The notes under the pieces were generated by a model. It saw only the letters and a program-made list of their open reading frames with translations. It did no database searches and was not told where the DNA came from. Position numbers and translations under genes: made by a program. Shown piece after piece: positions 22,003 through 31,599 of a stretch of 37,733 bases of DNA (the stretch's first letter is position 1; the number at the start of each line of letters is the position of its first letter). The DNA is taken from the NCBI RefSeq assembly GCF_001653135.1, contig NZ_BDDS01000027.1, positions 1 to 37,733 on the forward strand. The letters run 5' to 3'. Origin of the DNA: Pseudoalteromonas neustonica. GTDB taxonomy: Bacteria > Pseudomonadota > Gammaproteobacteria > Enterobacterales > Alteromonadaceae.

Positions 22003-25000
22003 TTACAAAGGGATTTTCTTTAATGAGAAATAAAGTAGAAGATCACGCATGGTATTAGCTTGTTCCGCCATTTGTTTTGCTGCGGCCATGGTTTCTTCAG
22101 TAATTGCTGAGCTTTCTTGAATTAAAACGGTGAGGCGTTGAACAACAATGTCAACCTCTTTAATTGCTTGCTGCTGAGTAATTGATGAATTATTAATACA
22201 TGTAATCATATGATTTACCGCTGCAACTGCGCTTACTATCTGCCCTAATTTGTCGCCGGATGAGTTAGCTAGCATGGTGCCTTGGCTAATTTTTTGGTTG
22301 CTATTGCTAATAATACTTTTAATTTGCTTGGCTGAGGATGCACTTCGACCTGCTAGGTTTCTCACTTCGTTTGCGACCACGGCAAATCCTCGGCCATGCT
22401 CACCAGCACGTGCTGCTTCAACGGCTGCATTTAGTGCAAGCAAATTGGTTTGAAAAGCAATTTCATCGATTACAGAGACAATTTCATTAATATCTTTACT
22501 TGAGTTGTTTACTTCTACAATAGCATTTACTGTTTGTTTCGAGAGCTCACCACCTTCAGTGGCTATTGTGTGAGCATTATCAGCTAAGCTTACCGCTTCA
22601 CTTGATTGCTTTGCAACGTGAGCGATTTCATCGAGCATATTGCTGCTGCTTGCACTGGCTTCTTCAAGGTTGGATGCTTGCTCCTCGGTGCGTTGGCTTA
22701 TTTCAATATTACTAGCGGCTATTTCAGAGGCGCTTTGTGATACTTGGTTTGCACAGCTTTGAATACCGGTAATAACGCTCGTTAACTTACCTATAGTATG
22801 GTTTACATCTTCTTTGAGTGTTGCAAATACACCTTGATAGTCGCCCTGTACTGGTTGAGCTAAATTCCCCTGTGAAATGGCGCTTAGAACATGAGTGACC
22901 TCGCCGATTGCTTGTGCGGTGATCGCTAATGAGCTATTAACATCTTTTTGTAAATGCGCTAACTGTCCTTGCATTTGGCTTGTTAGTTGTTGACTAAAGT
23001 CACCACGTCGCATTGCTGCCATTACTTTTGCAAGCTCAGCTATTACAGTGCTTAGATTACTTACTGAATTGTTCACGTCATGCTTGAGGGAATCAAGTTG
23101 ACCATTCATTTGAGAGTCAATTATTTTATCAAAACGACCTTGGCTAATGGCAGTCATTACGTTGGAAATATCGCTAACTGCTTCGTCTAAATTTAGAATC
23201 GAATTATTTATATGTTGCTTTAACGATGATAATTGGCCATTAGCATTACAATTCACGTGTAGCTTAAAGTTACCTTGATTAACAGCGGCCATCACATCAC
23301 TAATATCTTTAATGATTAGAGCGAGATTATCTACGCTTGCATTAATATCATCTTTAAGCAGCGCAAGTTGCCCCTGCAAAGGTTGCTCAATACGCTGAGA
23401 GAAATCCCCTTCATGTAATGCGCTCATTACTTTGCTGATACTTGTAACAGCACCAAATAAGCTATGTACTGAATTATTTACGCTGTCCTTTAGTTGCGCC
23501 AATGAGCCTTTCGCCATTACAGTGACTTGTTGTTTAAAGTTACCTTGCTCTATATGACTCATTACATCGACTATTTCATTTATAGTTCCATTTATAGATT
23601 GCATAGAGCCATTTATATTGTGTTTTAACGTGGCCAGCTCTCCCTGCATAGGGGTGCTAATTACGGTATTAAAATTACCTTTGCTCATTTCATCAATAAC
23701 CTGATTTAGCTCAGTCATTGCGCTTTCTAAAGAATCAGCACATTCATTAGTCGCTTGCTTTAAAGAGTTAAGTTCACCTTTACAAGAAACATCTATGCGG
23801 TGTTGGAATTCACCGACCGCCATCTTGTTCATTACTGAGTTGGTCTGTGAAATTGCGCCTTGCAAGGCATCTAAAAGAGAATTAAAAGCTTGAGCTGAGA
23901 TACCTATTTCATCTTGGGAGAGTACAGGCGCGCGAACAGAAAAGTCACCTTGGCGCTCTACGTGGTGCATTGTATCGACCAATAGCTGTACGGGTCGTGT
24001 CAGGGAGCGAGAAAATAAAACTGCAACCACGGTAATCGCAATTACTGACAGTACCAAAATACTGAGGAGTAAAATTGTTAATTGGGCTACAGCAGCAAAT
24101 GCTTCTTGCTTATCCATTTCAGCAAGCAATGCCCATTGGACACCTAGAACATTAATAGGCTGATAAGATGACAGTACTAAGGAGCCATTATAATCAGTTA
24201 TGACTTGTTGGCCACTTGCTCCAGCTAAAGCAAGTTTTGTAGCCTCTGTTTTGACTGCCCCCTGAACGGGGCGGCGAAATGAGTTAACGACAGAGTGCTT
24301 AGCTGCATCGAGATAAGAATCTGATCGCATTAAAAAATCAGGCCCGACTAAGTAAGTTTCACCGCTTTCGCCTAAGCCCGCGCGTTCCGTCATTATGGTA
24401 TTTAAAGCATCAATAGATAGCTGGAAAATTAATGTACTAGTATGTACGCCTTGCTCATAAATTGGGGTCGCTATAAAACTTGCTGGTGCATCATAAGACG
24501 GGGAGTACTGCTGGTAATCAACAAAGGCTATTTCATCTTGCGCAATTGTTTTCGCTTTTTTAAAGACCAAGGCAAGGTTGCTATTAGCAAAAGGCCCATG
24601 TTGTAAGGATGTGGCAAAATCGACTTCCTTGTATACCGAGTAAACGACTTCAGCAGAATTGTTATCAACGATAAATACATCATAAAAATCAAATTTTTGA
24701 GCAAAATTATATAAAAAACCATGGTATTTAGCATGCGTAAGGCTGTATTTATTTGGGGTTGTAGCGTGTTGCAGCTTTGCTTTCTCTCCAAGGGGGTGAG
24801 GGTTGTCAGCTAAGTACTGATATTGCCAAAATCGTGCAGCAGGAGAGAGTTGAGTAAAAAGTTGTGTTGGCGCTGCCATCCCTTCGTTTTCAGCGCTGTA
24901 CTTAGTTGAAAATTGATTTTGGTAATAGCTAACAAGCTTTTTTTCTTCAATTTTATTAAGATTATTTGCCTGAAGAGGATGTTTAAATGCTTCACTAAAT

Positions 25001-25278
25001 TCATGTGCGGCGCTATGAAGCAATGGGCTTTGTGATAAAAATAAGAGCTGTGCTTTTATGTCTTTAAAGTGGCGTTCAATAGCGCTTTTTTTTATTTCAC
25101 TAACGGCTTCAAGTTGTGCGTAGGTTTGTTTATTTAATGCGTTAGAAGAACTATACAGAGCGATACTTATTACCACCGCCAATGGAATTAAGGCAACCAA
25201 TAAAAAGCCGGCAATAAGTTTTTTAGTTAACCCAAGCCGATGGATGAAACCGCTTACTAACTCAATAGCATTCGTCAT
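22003..25278 (-). CDS. Methyl-accepting chemotaxis protein with poly-HAMP array
   Basis: The start is ATG 25278, preceded by AAGGATG; the frame is open to 25344 but without a ribosome site. The 1091-residue protein has a first membrane helix at ~20-42, a large periplasmic dCache-like sensor (~45-395), a second helix (~395-420) and a canonical HAMP (~422-470). Then come eight repeats of exactly 45 residues (~489-848), each starting G(N/D/E/R)F and containing G-x-L-x-x-LK. The signalling domain follows, with the conserved hairpin tip EIAFQTNLLALNAAVEAARAGE (about residues 930-960). The receptor sends ligand state to CheA/CheW; the ligand is unknown. No che genes are adjacent. Such repeats may set the distance or gain between sensor and kinase. 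Confidence 0.95.
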   Translation of the reverse strand: MTNAIELVSGFIHRLGLTKKLIAGFLLVALIPLAVVISIALYSSSNALNKQTYAQLEAVSEIKKSAIERHFKDIKAQLLFLSQSPLLHSAAHEFSEAFKHPLQANNLNKIEEKKLVSYYQNQFSTKYSAENEGMAAPTQLFTQLSPAARFWQYQYLADNPHPLGEKAKLQHATTPNKYSLTHAKYHGFLYNFAQKFDFYDVFIVDNNSAEVVYSVYKEVDFATSLQHGPFANSNLALVFKKAKTIAQDEIAFVDYQQYSPSYDAPASFIATPIYEQGVHTSTLIFQLSIDALNTIMTERAGLGESGETYLVGPDFLMRSDSYLDAAKHSVVNSFRRPVQGAVKTEATKLALAGASGQQVITDYNGSLVLSSYQPINVLGVQWALLAEMDKQEAFAAVAQLTILLLSILVLSVIAITVVAVLFSRSLTRPVQLLVDTMHHVERQGDFSVRAPVLSQDEIGISAQAFNSLLDALQGAISQTNSVMNKMAVGEFQHRIDVSCKGELNSLKQATNECADSLESAMTELNQVIDEMSKGNFNTVISTPMQGELATLKHNINGSMQSINGTINEIVDVMSHIEQGNFKQQVTVMAKGSLAQLKDSVNNSVHSLFGAVTSISKVMSALHEGDFSQRIEQPLQGQLALLKDDINASVDNLALIIKDISDVMAAVNQGNFKLHVNCNANGQLSSLKQHINNSILNLDEAVSDISNVMTAISQGRFDKIIDSQMNGQLDSLKHDVNNSVSNLSTVIAELAKVMAAMRRGDFSQQLTSQMQGQLAHLQKDVNSSLAITAQAIGEVTHVLSAISQGNLAQPVQGDYQGVFATLKEDVNHTIGKLTSVITGIQSCANQVSQSASEIAASNIEISQRTEEQASNLEEASASSSNMLDEIAHVAKQSSEAVSLADNAHTIATEGGELSKQTVNAIVEVNNSSKDINEIVSVIDEIAFQTNLLALNAAVEAARAGEHGRGFAVVANEVRNLAGRSASSAKQIKSIISNSNQKISQGTMLANSSGDKLGQIVSAVAAVNHMITCINNSSITQQQAIKEVDIVVQRLTVLIQESSAITEETMAAAKQMAEQANTMRDLLLYFSLKKIPL
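22735..23814 (-). repeat. Eight in-frame 135-bp HAMP-like repeats inside the MCP gene
   Basis: The glycine codons that open the first and last repeats begin at 23814 and 22869, exactly 7 x 135 bp apart. The repeats have diverged in DNA sequence but keep register without any insertion or deletion. Confidence 0.85.
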
Positions 25279-25488
25279 ATAAACATCCTTATATAAGCAA
25301 TAAATACGCTTGATAAAATAATAGTATAGAGTGTAGAACAGCATATTTGAAAAGCGAATTAGGCAACGAAAATAAGCTTATTTACAGACTTATAGGATCA
25401 TTTATTAAAACGCGACAGGGTATTCGATGATTCAAAACTGGATTGTCTGTTAAACTCGGTTTTTTATTATCAAAATAGTTAGTTTGCT

Positions 25489-26907
25489 ATGACATACTCA
25501 ATCACCCCCGTTGTATTGGCTGGTGGAATTGGATCACGATTGTGGCCATTATCACGTAGCGCGATGCCAAAACAGTTTTTACCTTTATTGGGCGATGAAT
25601 CACTCTTACAAAGCACATTAATACGCGTAGCAAACAACGGTTTTAATCCTCCAATATTAGTGTGTAATGAACAGCACCGCTTTATTGCAAGCAGCCAGTG
25701 CGAACAGTTACAGGTGCAACCTAAGGCTATCTTGCTCGAGCCTGAGGGGAGAAATACAGCTCCAGCTATTGCACTTGCCGCACAATTTGCCTTACAGCAT
25801 GGGATCAATACACCATTATTGGTGATGCCGGCCGATCATCATATTAGTAACTTTGAATTACTCGTTGAGCAGTTACCTGATGCACTGAAACTTGCCGAAC
25901 AAGGTAAATTAATTACCTTTTCAATAAAACCAGATTCAGCACATTGTGGCTATGGTTATATCAAACAAGGCGCAAAAATAGCGGGTACAAATTGCTATGA
26001 GGTTGATGAATTTAAAGAAAAACCCAGCTCTTTATTAGCGCAGCAATACCTTGCTTGCGCGCAGTACAGTTGGAACAGCGGGATGTTTCTGTTTACGCCA
26101 AGTGCATATCTTGCTGAGCTAGAGCGCTTTGCGCCAAAAATAGCGAGCTGTATTGTGCAAGCCGCTAACTTTACAGGTGATTTAGGTTTTACCCGCGCAG
26201 ATAGCGATGCTTTAAAAAACTGCCCAAGTGATTCTATCGATTATGCCATTTTAGAGCGCAGTGCTAATGTGGCGGTACTGCCGTTAGCTCTTGATTGGAA
26301 TGATGTTGGTGGCTTTAATGCGTTGTGGCAAAGTGCTGATAAAGATGAGCAAGGTAATAATGCAAGTACAGATGATGTAGTTTCAAATAGCAGTAACAAC
26401 TTACTTAGTAGTGAAGATGGTCATACTATTGCTGCGCTGGGAGTGAGTGATCTTGCGATTATTCATACGCACGATGCCACATTAGTTGCCGATAGAAATC
26501 AGTTAGGGCTGTTGCCTGAATTATTAAAGCTACTAGCGGTTAAGCATGGTGATAAACTGATTCACCATCAGGCAGTATATCGACCGTGGGGCAGTTATCG
26601 GGTATTGGTAGCAGGAACTGGATTTAAAGTAAAAAAAATCATCGTAACCCCTGGCGCCAAGCTTTCAACCCAACGCCATCAGCACCGCGCTGAACATTGG
26701 GTGGTGGTATCTGGCATTGCTGATGTAGGCATTGATGGCAAATCGTGTGTTTTAACAGCCGATCAATCCTGTTATATAGCAGCCGGTCAAATCCATAGCT
26801 TAGCGAATACTCAAAGTGAGCCGCTAACACTGATAGAAGTTCAAACCGGTGCGATACTTGATGAGAATGACATCGAACGGTTCGAAGATGTATACGGTCG
26901 ATATTAA
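25489..26907 (+). CDS. manC: Mannose-1-phosphate guanylyltransferase / mannose-6-phosphate isomerase
   Basis: The 472-residue bifunctional enzyme makes GDP-mannose for polysaccharide synthesis. The N-terminal nucleotidyltransferase has VVLAGGIGSRLWPLSR and PKQFLPL (~8-32), LLEPEGRNTAPAIALAA (~84-100), VMPADHHI (~112), FKEKP (~179) and WNSGMF (~197). The C-terminal cupin (~355-470) has the isomerase motif RPWGSYRVL, KKIIVTPGAKLSTQRHQHRAEHW and GQIHSLAN. Length fits the AlgA/CpsB/ManC family. The gene stands alone between the MCP gene and a small membrane-protein gene, not in a polysaccharide cluster. It ends 14 bp before the convergent neighbour. Confidence 0.97.
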   Translation: MTYSITPVVLAGGIGSRLWPLSRSAMPKQFLPLLGDESLLQSTLIRVANNGFNPPILVCNEQHRFIASSQCEQLQVQPKAILLEPEGRNTAPAIALAAQFALQHGINTPLLVMPADHHISNFELLVEQLPDALKLAEQGKLITFSIKPDSAHCGYGYIKQGAKIAGTNCYEVDEFKEKPSSLLAQQYLACAQYSWNSGMFLFTPSAYLAELERFAPKIASCIVQAANFTGDLGFTRADSDALKNCPSDSIDYAILERSANVAVLPLALDWNDVGGFNALWQSADKDEQGNNASTDDVVSNSSNNLLSSEDGHTIAALGVSDLAIIHTHDATLVADRNQLGLLPELLKLLAVKHGDKLIHHQAVYRPWGSYRVLVAGTGFKVKKIIVTPGAKLSTQRHQHRAEHWVVVSGIADVGIDGKSCVLTADQSCYIAAGQIHSLANTQSEPLTLIEVQTGAILDENDIERFEDVYGRY

Positions 26908-26921
26908 CAGAGATGATTTTA

Positions 26922-27185
26922 CTAAATTAAACCGATAACAAGGCCAACAACAAGTATTACCCAGAAAATTGCGGTATCTCTGAAATGGTTGAGCAGCCAA
27001 AAATAAAGTAATGCTAATGCACCTGAGATAGCTGTTGCAACAATAGCTGTTATGAACCCTAAGCCAGACATAAGATTAACTAACAATACGAGGCCAGTGT
27101 AAATTCCTGCACACAAATTAGGTCGTTCAGTGGTGATTAGTAACCTTAATAAAGCAACTAAAATCAAAACTTTAAAAATTAGCAT
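26922..27185 (-). CDS. Small membrane protein, 87 aa
   Basis: The protein has three hydrophobic segments (about 1-17, 24-60 as one or two helices, and 68-87) with a short polar loop (TTERPN) and LLNHFRD near residue 65. It has no recognisable domain. It is a single gene between convergent manC and the hybrid-kinase gene on the same strand, which ends upstream at 27295. The function is unknown. Confidence 0.7.
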   Translation of the reverse strand: MLIFKVLILVALLRLLITTERPNLCAGIYTGLVLLVNLMSGLGFITAIVATAISGALALLYFWLLNHFRDTAIFWVILVVGLVIGLI

Positions 27186-27294
27186 TAGTTCTACTCTTTA
27201 ATTATCCAATGTAGTACCTATTACATCAAGTTAATATAAATTGAGCAATCAATTTGTCATTGGCGTACTACAACACGTTATACTGCTAACTACT

Positions 27295-29451
27295 CTAATC
27301 CAACTGACTTCGAACATACTTTAAATACTGCTCTAAGCTGTTTTGCCATAGCACCAATGCTTCGGTGAGGGATTCTTTTAGAGGTTTACTATCGAGTAGT
27401 CGCCGTTCTATTTTTTTCAGCTCCATACCATAGCGGTTAAAACCCAATTGCAATGCGGTGCTGGCTTGGCGATGCAATACTTTGATGCATTGTTCTTTAT
27501 CTTCATCGAGCAATTGCTGGGCGCGGATTAATTTGTTGCGTGCGGATAAAACAAACTCATTATAGATAGATGATACTTCATCGTCGGTGAATGAACCTTG
27601 GAGTGTTTTTGCGGCCGTTTCGTCATACAGAACATCACTGAGTTCTACGGCAATGCTGGGGGCTTGGCTAGTTTGCGAATCACTCAGCGCTTGGCGTAAT
27701 TTTTGTTGTTTTATTGGCTTGCCGACAATATCTTTTATACCTAAAGAAAAGTATTCTTTTATTTCGTCAGGGCTTAAGCTTGCAGTAAATGCGAGTACGG
27801 GGGTTCGTTGGTTTTTATGCTCAATTCTTTTGAGTGTTTTTAGTACTTCTTGTCCTGTGAGATCTGGCAAGTTCATATCGAGCAATACAACATCAAAATG
27901 ATGCTTTTGCATTAAATCAATGGCACTTTTACCATCACGCGCGAGTTTTATTTTATGCTCATCGTCAGCCATAAACTCAATGGCTATTTTTTGGTTGAGA
28001 TCTAAGTCTTCAACTAATAGCACGTCTAGGCCTGTGAGGTAGTCTTTACATTGGTGACGCTGTTCCACTAAACTGAGCTCCCCTAGCGCTAAGTTAATAT
28101 CAAAGCTAAATGAACTGCCTTTTTCAAGCTCACTGATAATATCTAATTGGGAGCTTAACTTATCGAGTAAGCGACTGGTTATTGCAAGACCAAGGCCTGT
28201 TCCGCCCTTTTCCTTGCCGGCACTGCTTTGCACATAGGGCTCTGTTAGATATTCAATTTCGTCATCTTCGATACCCGGTCCAGAGTCAATGACGCTAATG
28301 CGAATGTGATGTTCAAGCTGACGTTCTTCGAGCAATTCTGCGCGAATTTTAACGGTACCATGATCAGTAAATTTAATGGCATTACCGACTAAATTTATGA
28401 TGATTTGTCGCAGTTTTTGCTGATCGCAGTAATAGCACGCTTGTTCAGGAAGGTCATAAATCAACTCAAAGTGTAAGCGCTTTTGTTCTGCTAGAGGGCT
28501 TAACAGCAAACATAAATTATGTAACCACGTTTTAAACTCTACATCTTCTTCATACAGGGCTTCATCGTGTTGATCTAGGCTGGCGTAGTCGAGCACTTTA
28601 TCAACCAGTAAATTGAGCGATTCGGCCGAGTTAATAATAGCTTCGCAGTAGGGCTTATCTCGAGGGTCGCTGGATTGGTTCATGATCAACTGCGCACTGC
28701 CTAAAATACCATTGAGTGGGGTACGAATTTCATGACTAATAGTGGATAAAAATAGCCCGCGAATTTCTAAATCTTTTTGTGCTTTTAAAGTTAGTTGATT
28801 CAGGTTTTGCTCGCGGCGTTCATTACAAAGTAATGCCATGCCAGTGGCATAAAACATCGGTGCAATAACGCCATTTACAAGTAGTGTAATACTAAACCAG
28901 TTCTCTTTTAATGGGTTAAAGCTATTCATATCTTCCATTAAAAAGGCACGGCCTGCGAAAATACAGCAAACAATGGTGAGAATTAAAATATAGACAATGC
29001 TGCCATTTGGGTATGGTTTGCGGGCAAAACGAAAAAATAGATAAAGTAAAAAAATGGCTTCGCTGATGTGTTGTAAGTCGGAGGCTAAAATACGAATACG
29101 CAAACTGGGATCAACAACACTTGAGTAGACCAATATTGCGCTGCACACAATCGTTGCAGCAACAAATAAACGGAAGATTTTGCCCTTATAACCTAAAAAT
29201 TGGCTAATGGCTAAACCATGTATAATTGACGCACTAAATAATAAACTATTAGCCAAAGTCGCGGTAAGGACACTGTCGATATTGCCATGTAGTGCAAAAC
29301 TCATTAGTGCGGTAAATAATACCAATGGGTAAAATATATAAAGTACGGTGCCAGGAGTGTGCTTATTAGCACGCCACGTTAAAAAATTAAGCAGTGTCAT
29401 AACTGCCATCATGGCAGCGCTGGCAAAATAGAGTGTTAGGGAATCGAGCAT
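27295..29451 (-). CDS. Hybrid histidine kinase with receiver and HPt domains
   Basis: I choose ATG 29451 (GGA 8 bases upstream) over the TTG at 29466. The 718-residue protein has seven or so N-terminal membrane helices (~1-210) with little outside the membrane. They are followed by HisKA with STISHEIRTPLNG (His241), HATPase (~340-455, DSGPGIE and GGTGLGLAIT), a receiver (~475-590, Asp525 in LLDMNLP), and a C-terminal HPt (~610-718) with candidate His660 in LHRQASTALQLG. All four phosphorelay modules are in one chain. It is downstream of a LuxR/CsgD-like regulator gene on the same strand, though a terminator separates them. The signal is unknown. Confidence 0.93.
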   Translation of the reverse strand: MLDSLTLYFASAAMMAVMTLLNFLTWRANKHTPGTVLYIFYPLVLFTALMSFALHGNIDSVLTATLANSLLFSASIIHGLAISQFLGYKGKIFRLFVAATIVCSAILVYSSVVDPSLRIRILASDLQHISEAIFLLYLFFRFARKPYPNGSIVYILILTIVCCIFAGRAFLMEDMNSFNPLKENWFSITLLVNGVIAPMFYATGMALLCNERREQNLNQLTLKAQKDLEIRGLFLSTISHEIRTPLNGILGSAQLIMNQSSDPRDKPYCEAIINSAESLNLLVDKVLDYASLDQHDEALYEEDVEFKTWLHNLCLLLSPLAEQKRLHFELIYDLPEQACYYCDQQKLRQIIINLVGNAIKFTDHGTVKIRAELLEERQLEHHIRISVIDSGPGIEDDEIEYLTEPYVQSSAGKEKGGTGLGLAITSRLLDKLSSQLDIISELEKGSSFSFDINLALGELSLVEQRHQCKDYLTGLDVLLVEDLDLNQKIAIEFMADDEHKIKLARDGKSAIDLMQKHHFDVVLLDMNLPDLTGQEVLKTLKRIEHKNQRTPVLAFTASLSPDEIKEYFSLGIKDIVGKPIKQQKLRQALSDSQTSQAPSIAVELSDVLYDETAAKTLQGSFTDDEVSSIYNEFVLSARNKLIRAQQLLDEDKEQCIKVLHRQASTALQLGFNRYGMELKKIERRLLDSKPLKESLTEALVLWQNSLEQYLKYVRSQLD

Positions 29452-29535
29452 GGCTATTCCAAGCAAATCACAGAGACGGCTTCAGAATAATGGCAATTGC
29501 CGATGTTAGCAAATAGCACGTTGTTTAATAAACAC

Positions 29536-29563
29536 AAAAACAGGTGCCGCAGCACCTGTTTTT
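29536..29563 (-). terminator. Terminator after the LuxR-type regulator gene
   Basis: A 12-bp perfect stem AAAAACAGGTGC / GCACCTGTTTTT with a 4-base loop ends in a T tract on both strands. It lies 23 bp past the regulator's stop and before the kinase gene. Confidence 0.88.
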
Positions 29564-29586
29564 AATTCGAGTATGATATTGCTGTA

Positions 29587-30243
29587 TTAGCGAATTTCGT
29601 CAGGAATATTTTGTTGAGCCCATGAAAGAAGCTCTATACGGTTACGGCATTTGGTTTTTCTAAATGCACTGTATAAATGCGTTTTTACCGTATGTGGGCT
29701 GATACTGAGTGACTCAGCAATTTCTTTATTTTTAGAGCCATTGCTCATTAATGAGATGATGGCTTTTTCACGCTTGGTTAATTTTACAGGCTCAATATCA
29801 CCGTCTGTTAGTTTATGTAAAGCGTCTTTATTGAACTGCAGCATGCGGTTTAAGGCGTTACACATTATATCGCGGCGATACCAAAGCTGGTCTTCAAGTA
29901 GTAAACGAATTCCCTTCATTAATACATCTGCATTATCCGTGGTGTAAAACACGCCACGGATGCCGCTCAATAGCGCGCGGTTAGCTAACTCAGGGTTCTC
30001 ATCTAAATTGAATAACACGATATCGCATTTTATACGTAGGTTTACTAATTGTTCTTTTAATTTCCCCCACGCATCTTGGCTTGATGTTTCAATAAATAAT
30101 AAGCGGGTACCCTCAGGAATGTCTAAAATATTAGTTCCTGTAGTAACATTGAGCCCTTGGGTTTTTAATAAAGGCTCTAATACATTAATACCAATTGTAT
30201 TGATTGGCTCTAGATCTAGTAACAAAAAGGCTGAACTACTCAT
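29587..30243 (-). CDS. LuxR-family regulator, CsgD/VpsT-like
   Basis: The protein has 218 residues. The C-terminal HTH (~153-212) is typical: LTKREKAIISLMSNGSKNKE, then IAESLSISPHTVKTHLYSAF. The N-terminal ~125 residues look like a receiver fold without the acidic pocket; the strand where the phospho-Asp should end reads RLLFIETS. The linker helix carries LWYRRD (Trp121-Arg124) where VpsT has its c-di-GMP motif W[FLM][TS]R and CsgD a relative. So it is probably not phosphorylated and may respond to a nucleotide or to protein contact. Typical targets of this family are biofilm matrix genes. It stands upstream of the hybrid kinase, with a terminator between them. Confidence 0.85.
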   Translation of the reverse strand: MSSSAFLLLDLEPINTIGINVLEPLLKTQGLNVTTGTNILDIPEGTRLLFIETSSQDAWGKLKEQLVNLRIKCDIVLFNLDENPELANRALLSGIRGVFYTTDNADVLMKGIRLLLEDQLWYRRDIMCNALNRMLQFNKDALHKLTDGDIEPVKLTKREKAIISLMSNGSKNKEIAESLSISPHTVKTHLYSAFRKTKCRNRIELLSWAQQNIPDEIR

Positions 30244-30471
30244 ACTTACTTACTCTTGAATAAAGTTGACTAATTAATCCTAACACGCAATCCGCGCCTT
30301 TCGTATTAGAAATTTCCTATTAATAGGCAGGAAAAATACAATTTTACTAGCTTCAAGGTATTAGTTGTTAAAAATTAGCCATACTTTTTTCGATTATCTA
30401 TTTGAATATAAACACATTTATAACATTTAATTAAAGTTGTGCGTGTTTATAAAAGTTTAGAGTAAAAATTA

Positions 30472-30843
30472 CTATACCAATTCTTTCTTCTTATCTTGGT
30501 ATGGTGGCCATCCCATACTTTTTCCGGCAAGCATATGTAAATGAATATGATAAACAGTTTGCCCACCATGTTGATTACAGTTCATTACTACTCTGAACCC
30601 ATCTTCGCTAAAACCTTGTTGTTTAGCTAGTTTTGCTGCAACCACGTATAGATGGCCGACTAAAGGAGCATCTTGCTCAGTAATGTCATTAATTGTTGCA
30701 ATCGCTTTTTTTGGGATAATTAGTACATGAAAAGGCGCTTGAGGATTAATGTCTTTAAATGCTAGAGCGAGATCGTCTTCGTAAACAATGTCTGCGGGAA
30801 TTTCGCGATTAATAATTTTTGTAAATATAGTTTCTTGGCTCAC
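30472..30843 (-). CDS. hinT: HIT-family purine nucleoside phosphoramidase
   Basis: The 123-residue cytoplasmic protein has the histidine triad HIHLHML (~98-104), N-terminal TIFTKIINREIPADIVYEDD and FHVLIIPKKAIATINDI. These identify HinT, which hydrolyses AMP-lysine or other phosphoramidates and acts on faulty aminoacyl-adenylates. The length fits E. coli HinT. It is a single gene, divergent from the DUF2057 gene. Confidence 0.95.
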   Translation of the reverse strand: MSQETIFTKIINREIPADIVYEDDLALAFKDINPQAPFHVLIIPKKAIATINDITEQDAPLVGHLYVVAAKLAKQQGFSEDGFRVVMNCNQHGGQTVYHIHLHMLAGKSMGWPPYQDKKKELV

Positions 30844-30934
30844 GGTTGAGATCCTTTATTAACGTGGAGTAAAGTGCACTAATGACAAACTTTGTTTGCA
30901 GTGTCAAACTCAAATCAAACAACAAGGAGTTCAT

Positions 30935-31540
30935 ATGCGTAAATTAATAGTATTAGGTGGTGTCGTATCGTTATTACTCAGTGCAGCTAGTTTTGCTGAG
31001 ACAGTTTATTTTCCGGAGGAAATTATTCCTTTGCAGGTCGGGGATAAAAAAATTGAACAGTCATTTTTTAATCGTATAGATGAATTAGATTTAGCCCCAG
31101 GACAGTATCAATTCAAGCTTAAATATTCAGACCTTTATGAGTTAAGTTACGATGAGCATGAAGTGATTGACTCTGAACCATTTTGGGTAAACGTGACCAT
31201 CGCATCAGGCACTGATTATGATGTCGTATTTAATCGTGCTGAAAATGCAGTTGCAGCCAAAGTATTCGCCGAGGCTCCACAAGTTAGTTTGCAAGCTAAG
31301 GGGGCATCACTGGGGATCCCATTAGATCTCATTGCCGCTGAGGATATTACTGGTACTAAGGGTCAGAAAAAGGCGCCACCAACGGGCCATAGAACTGTTA
31401 CTACCACAAATAATGCACCAGTCTCTCGTACTGCGCCAATAAATGAGGGCGTACCCAATGCAGCAGCGATGCTTGATTTTTGGTGGCAGCAAGCCAGTGA
31501 GCAAGAACGACAAGCATTCATCAAAAAAATCACAAAGTAA
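30935..31540 (+). CDS. DUF2057 family secreted protein
   Basis: The start is ATG 30935, with AAGGAG 7 bases upstream; the frame extends to a TTG at 30896 without a ribosome site. The 201-residue protein has a signal peptide (cleavage near SFA-ETV), then the DUF2057/YccT-like opening (VYFPEEIIPLQVGDKKIEQS and LAPGQYQFKLKYSDL). A conserved-looking FWVNVTI strand follows, then a proline- and threonine-rich linker (~145-170) and a C-terminal helix LDFWWQQASEQERQAF. It is a periplasmic protein of unknown role. It ends at a bidirectional terminator shared with the aminopeptidase gene. Confidence 0.85.
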   Translation: MRKLIVLGGVVSLLLSAASFAETVYFPEEIIPLQVGDKKIEQSFFNRIDELDLAPGQYQFKLKYSDLYELSYDEHEVIDSEPFWVNVTIASGTDYDVVFNRAENAVAAKVFAEAPQVSLQAKGASLGIPLDLIAAEDITGTKGQKKAPPTGHRTVTTTNNAPVSRTAPINEGVPNAAAMLDFWWQQASEQERQAFIKKITK

Positions 31541-31567
31541 GAACCAAAAAGCCTATTTAAAAACAAA

Positions 31568-31594
31568 AAAGGGCGATTTATCGCCCTTTCTTTT
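31568..31594. terminator. Bidirectional terminator between convergent genes
   Basis: The stem AAAGGGCGAT / ATCGCCCTTT (31568-31577 and 31580-31589) is flanked by A and T runs, so it can end both the DUF2057 gene and the aminopeptidase gene. Confidence 0.85.
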
Positions 31595-31599
31595 GATGC

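Noticed and set aside
22735..23814. CRISPR-like or satellite repeat array
   Set aside because: The 135-bp period is in frame and encodes HAMP-like repeats; the DNA copies are diverged and have no spacers.
24528..25004. Minus-strand ORFs of 87 and 64 codons in another frame of the MCP gene
   Set aside because: They overlap the dCache-encoding region in another frame and have no ribosome sites.
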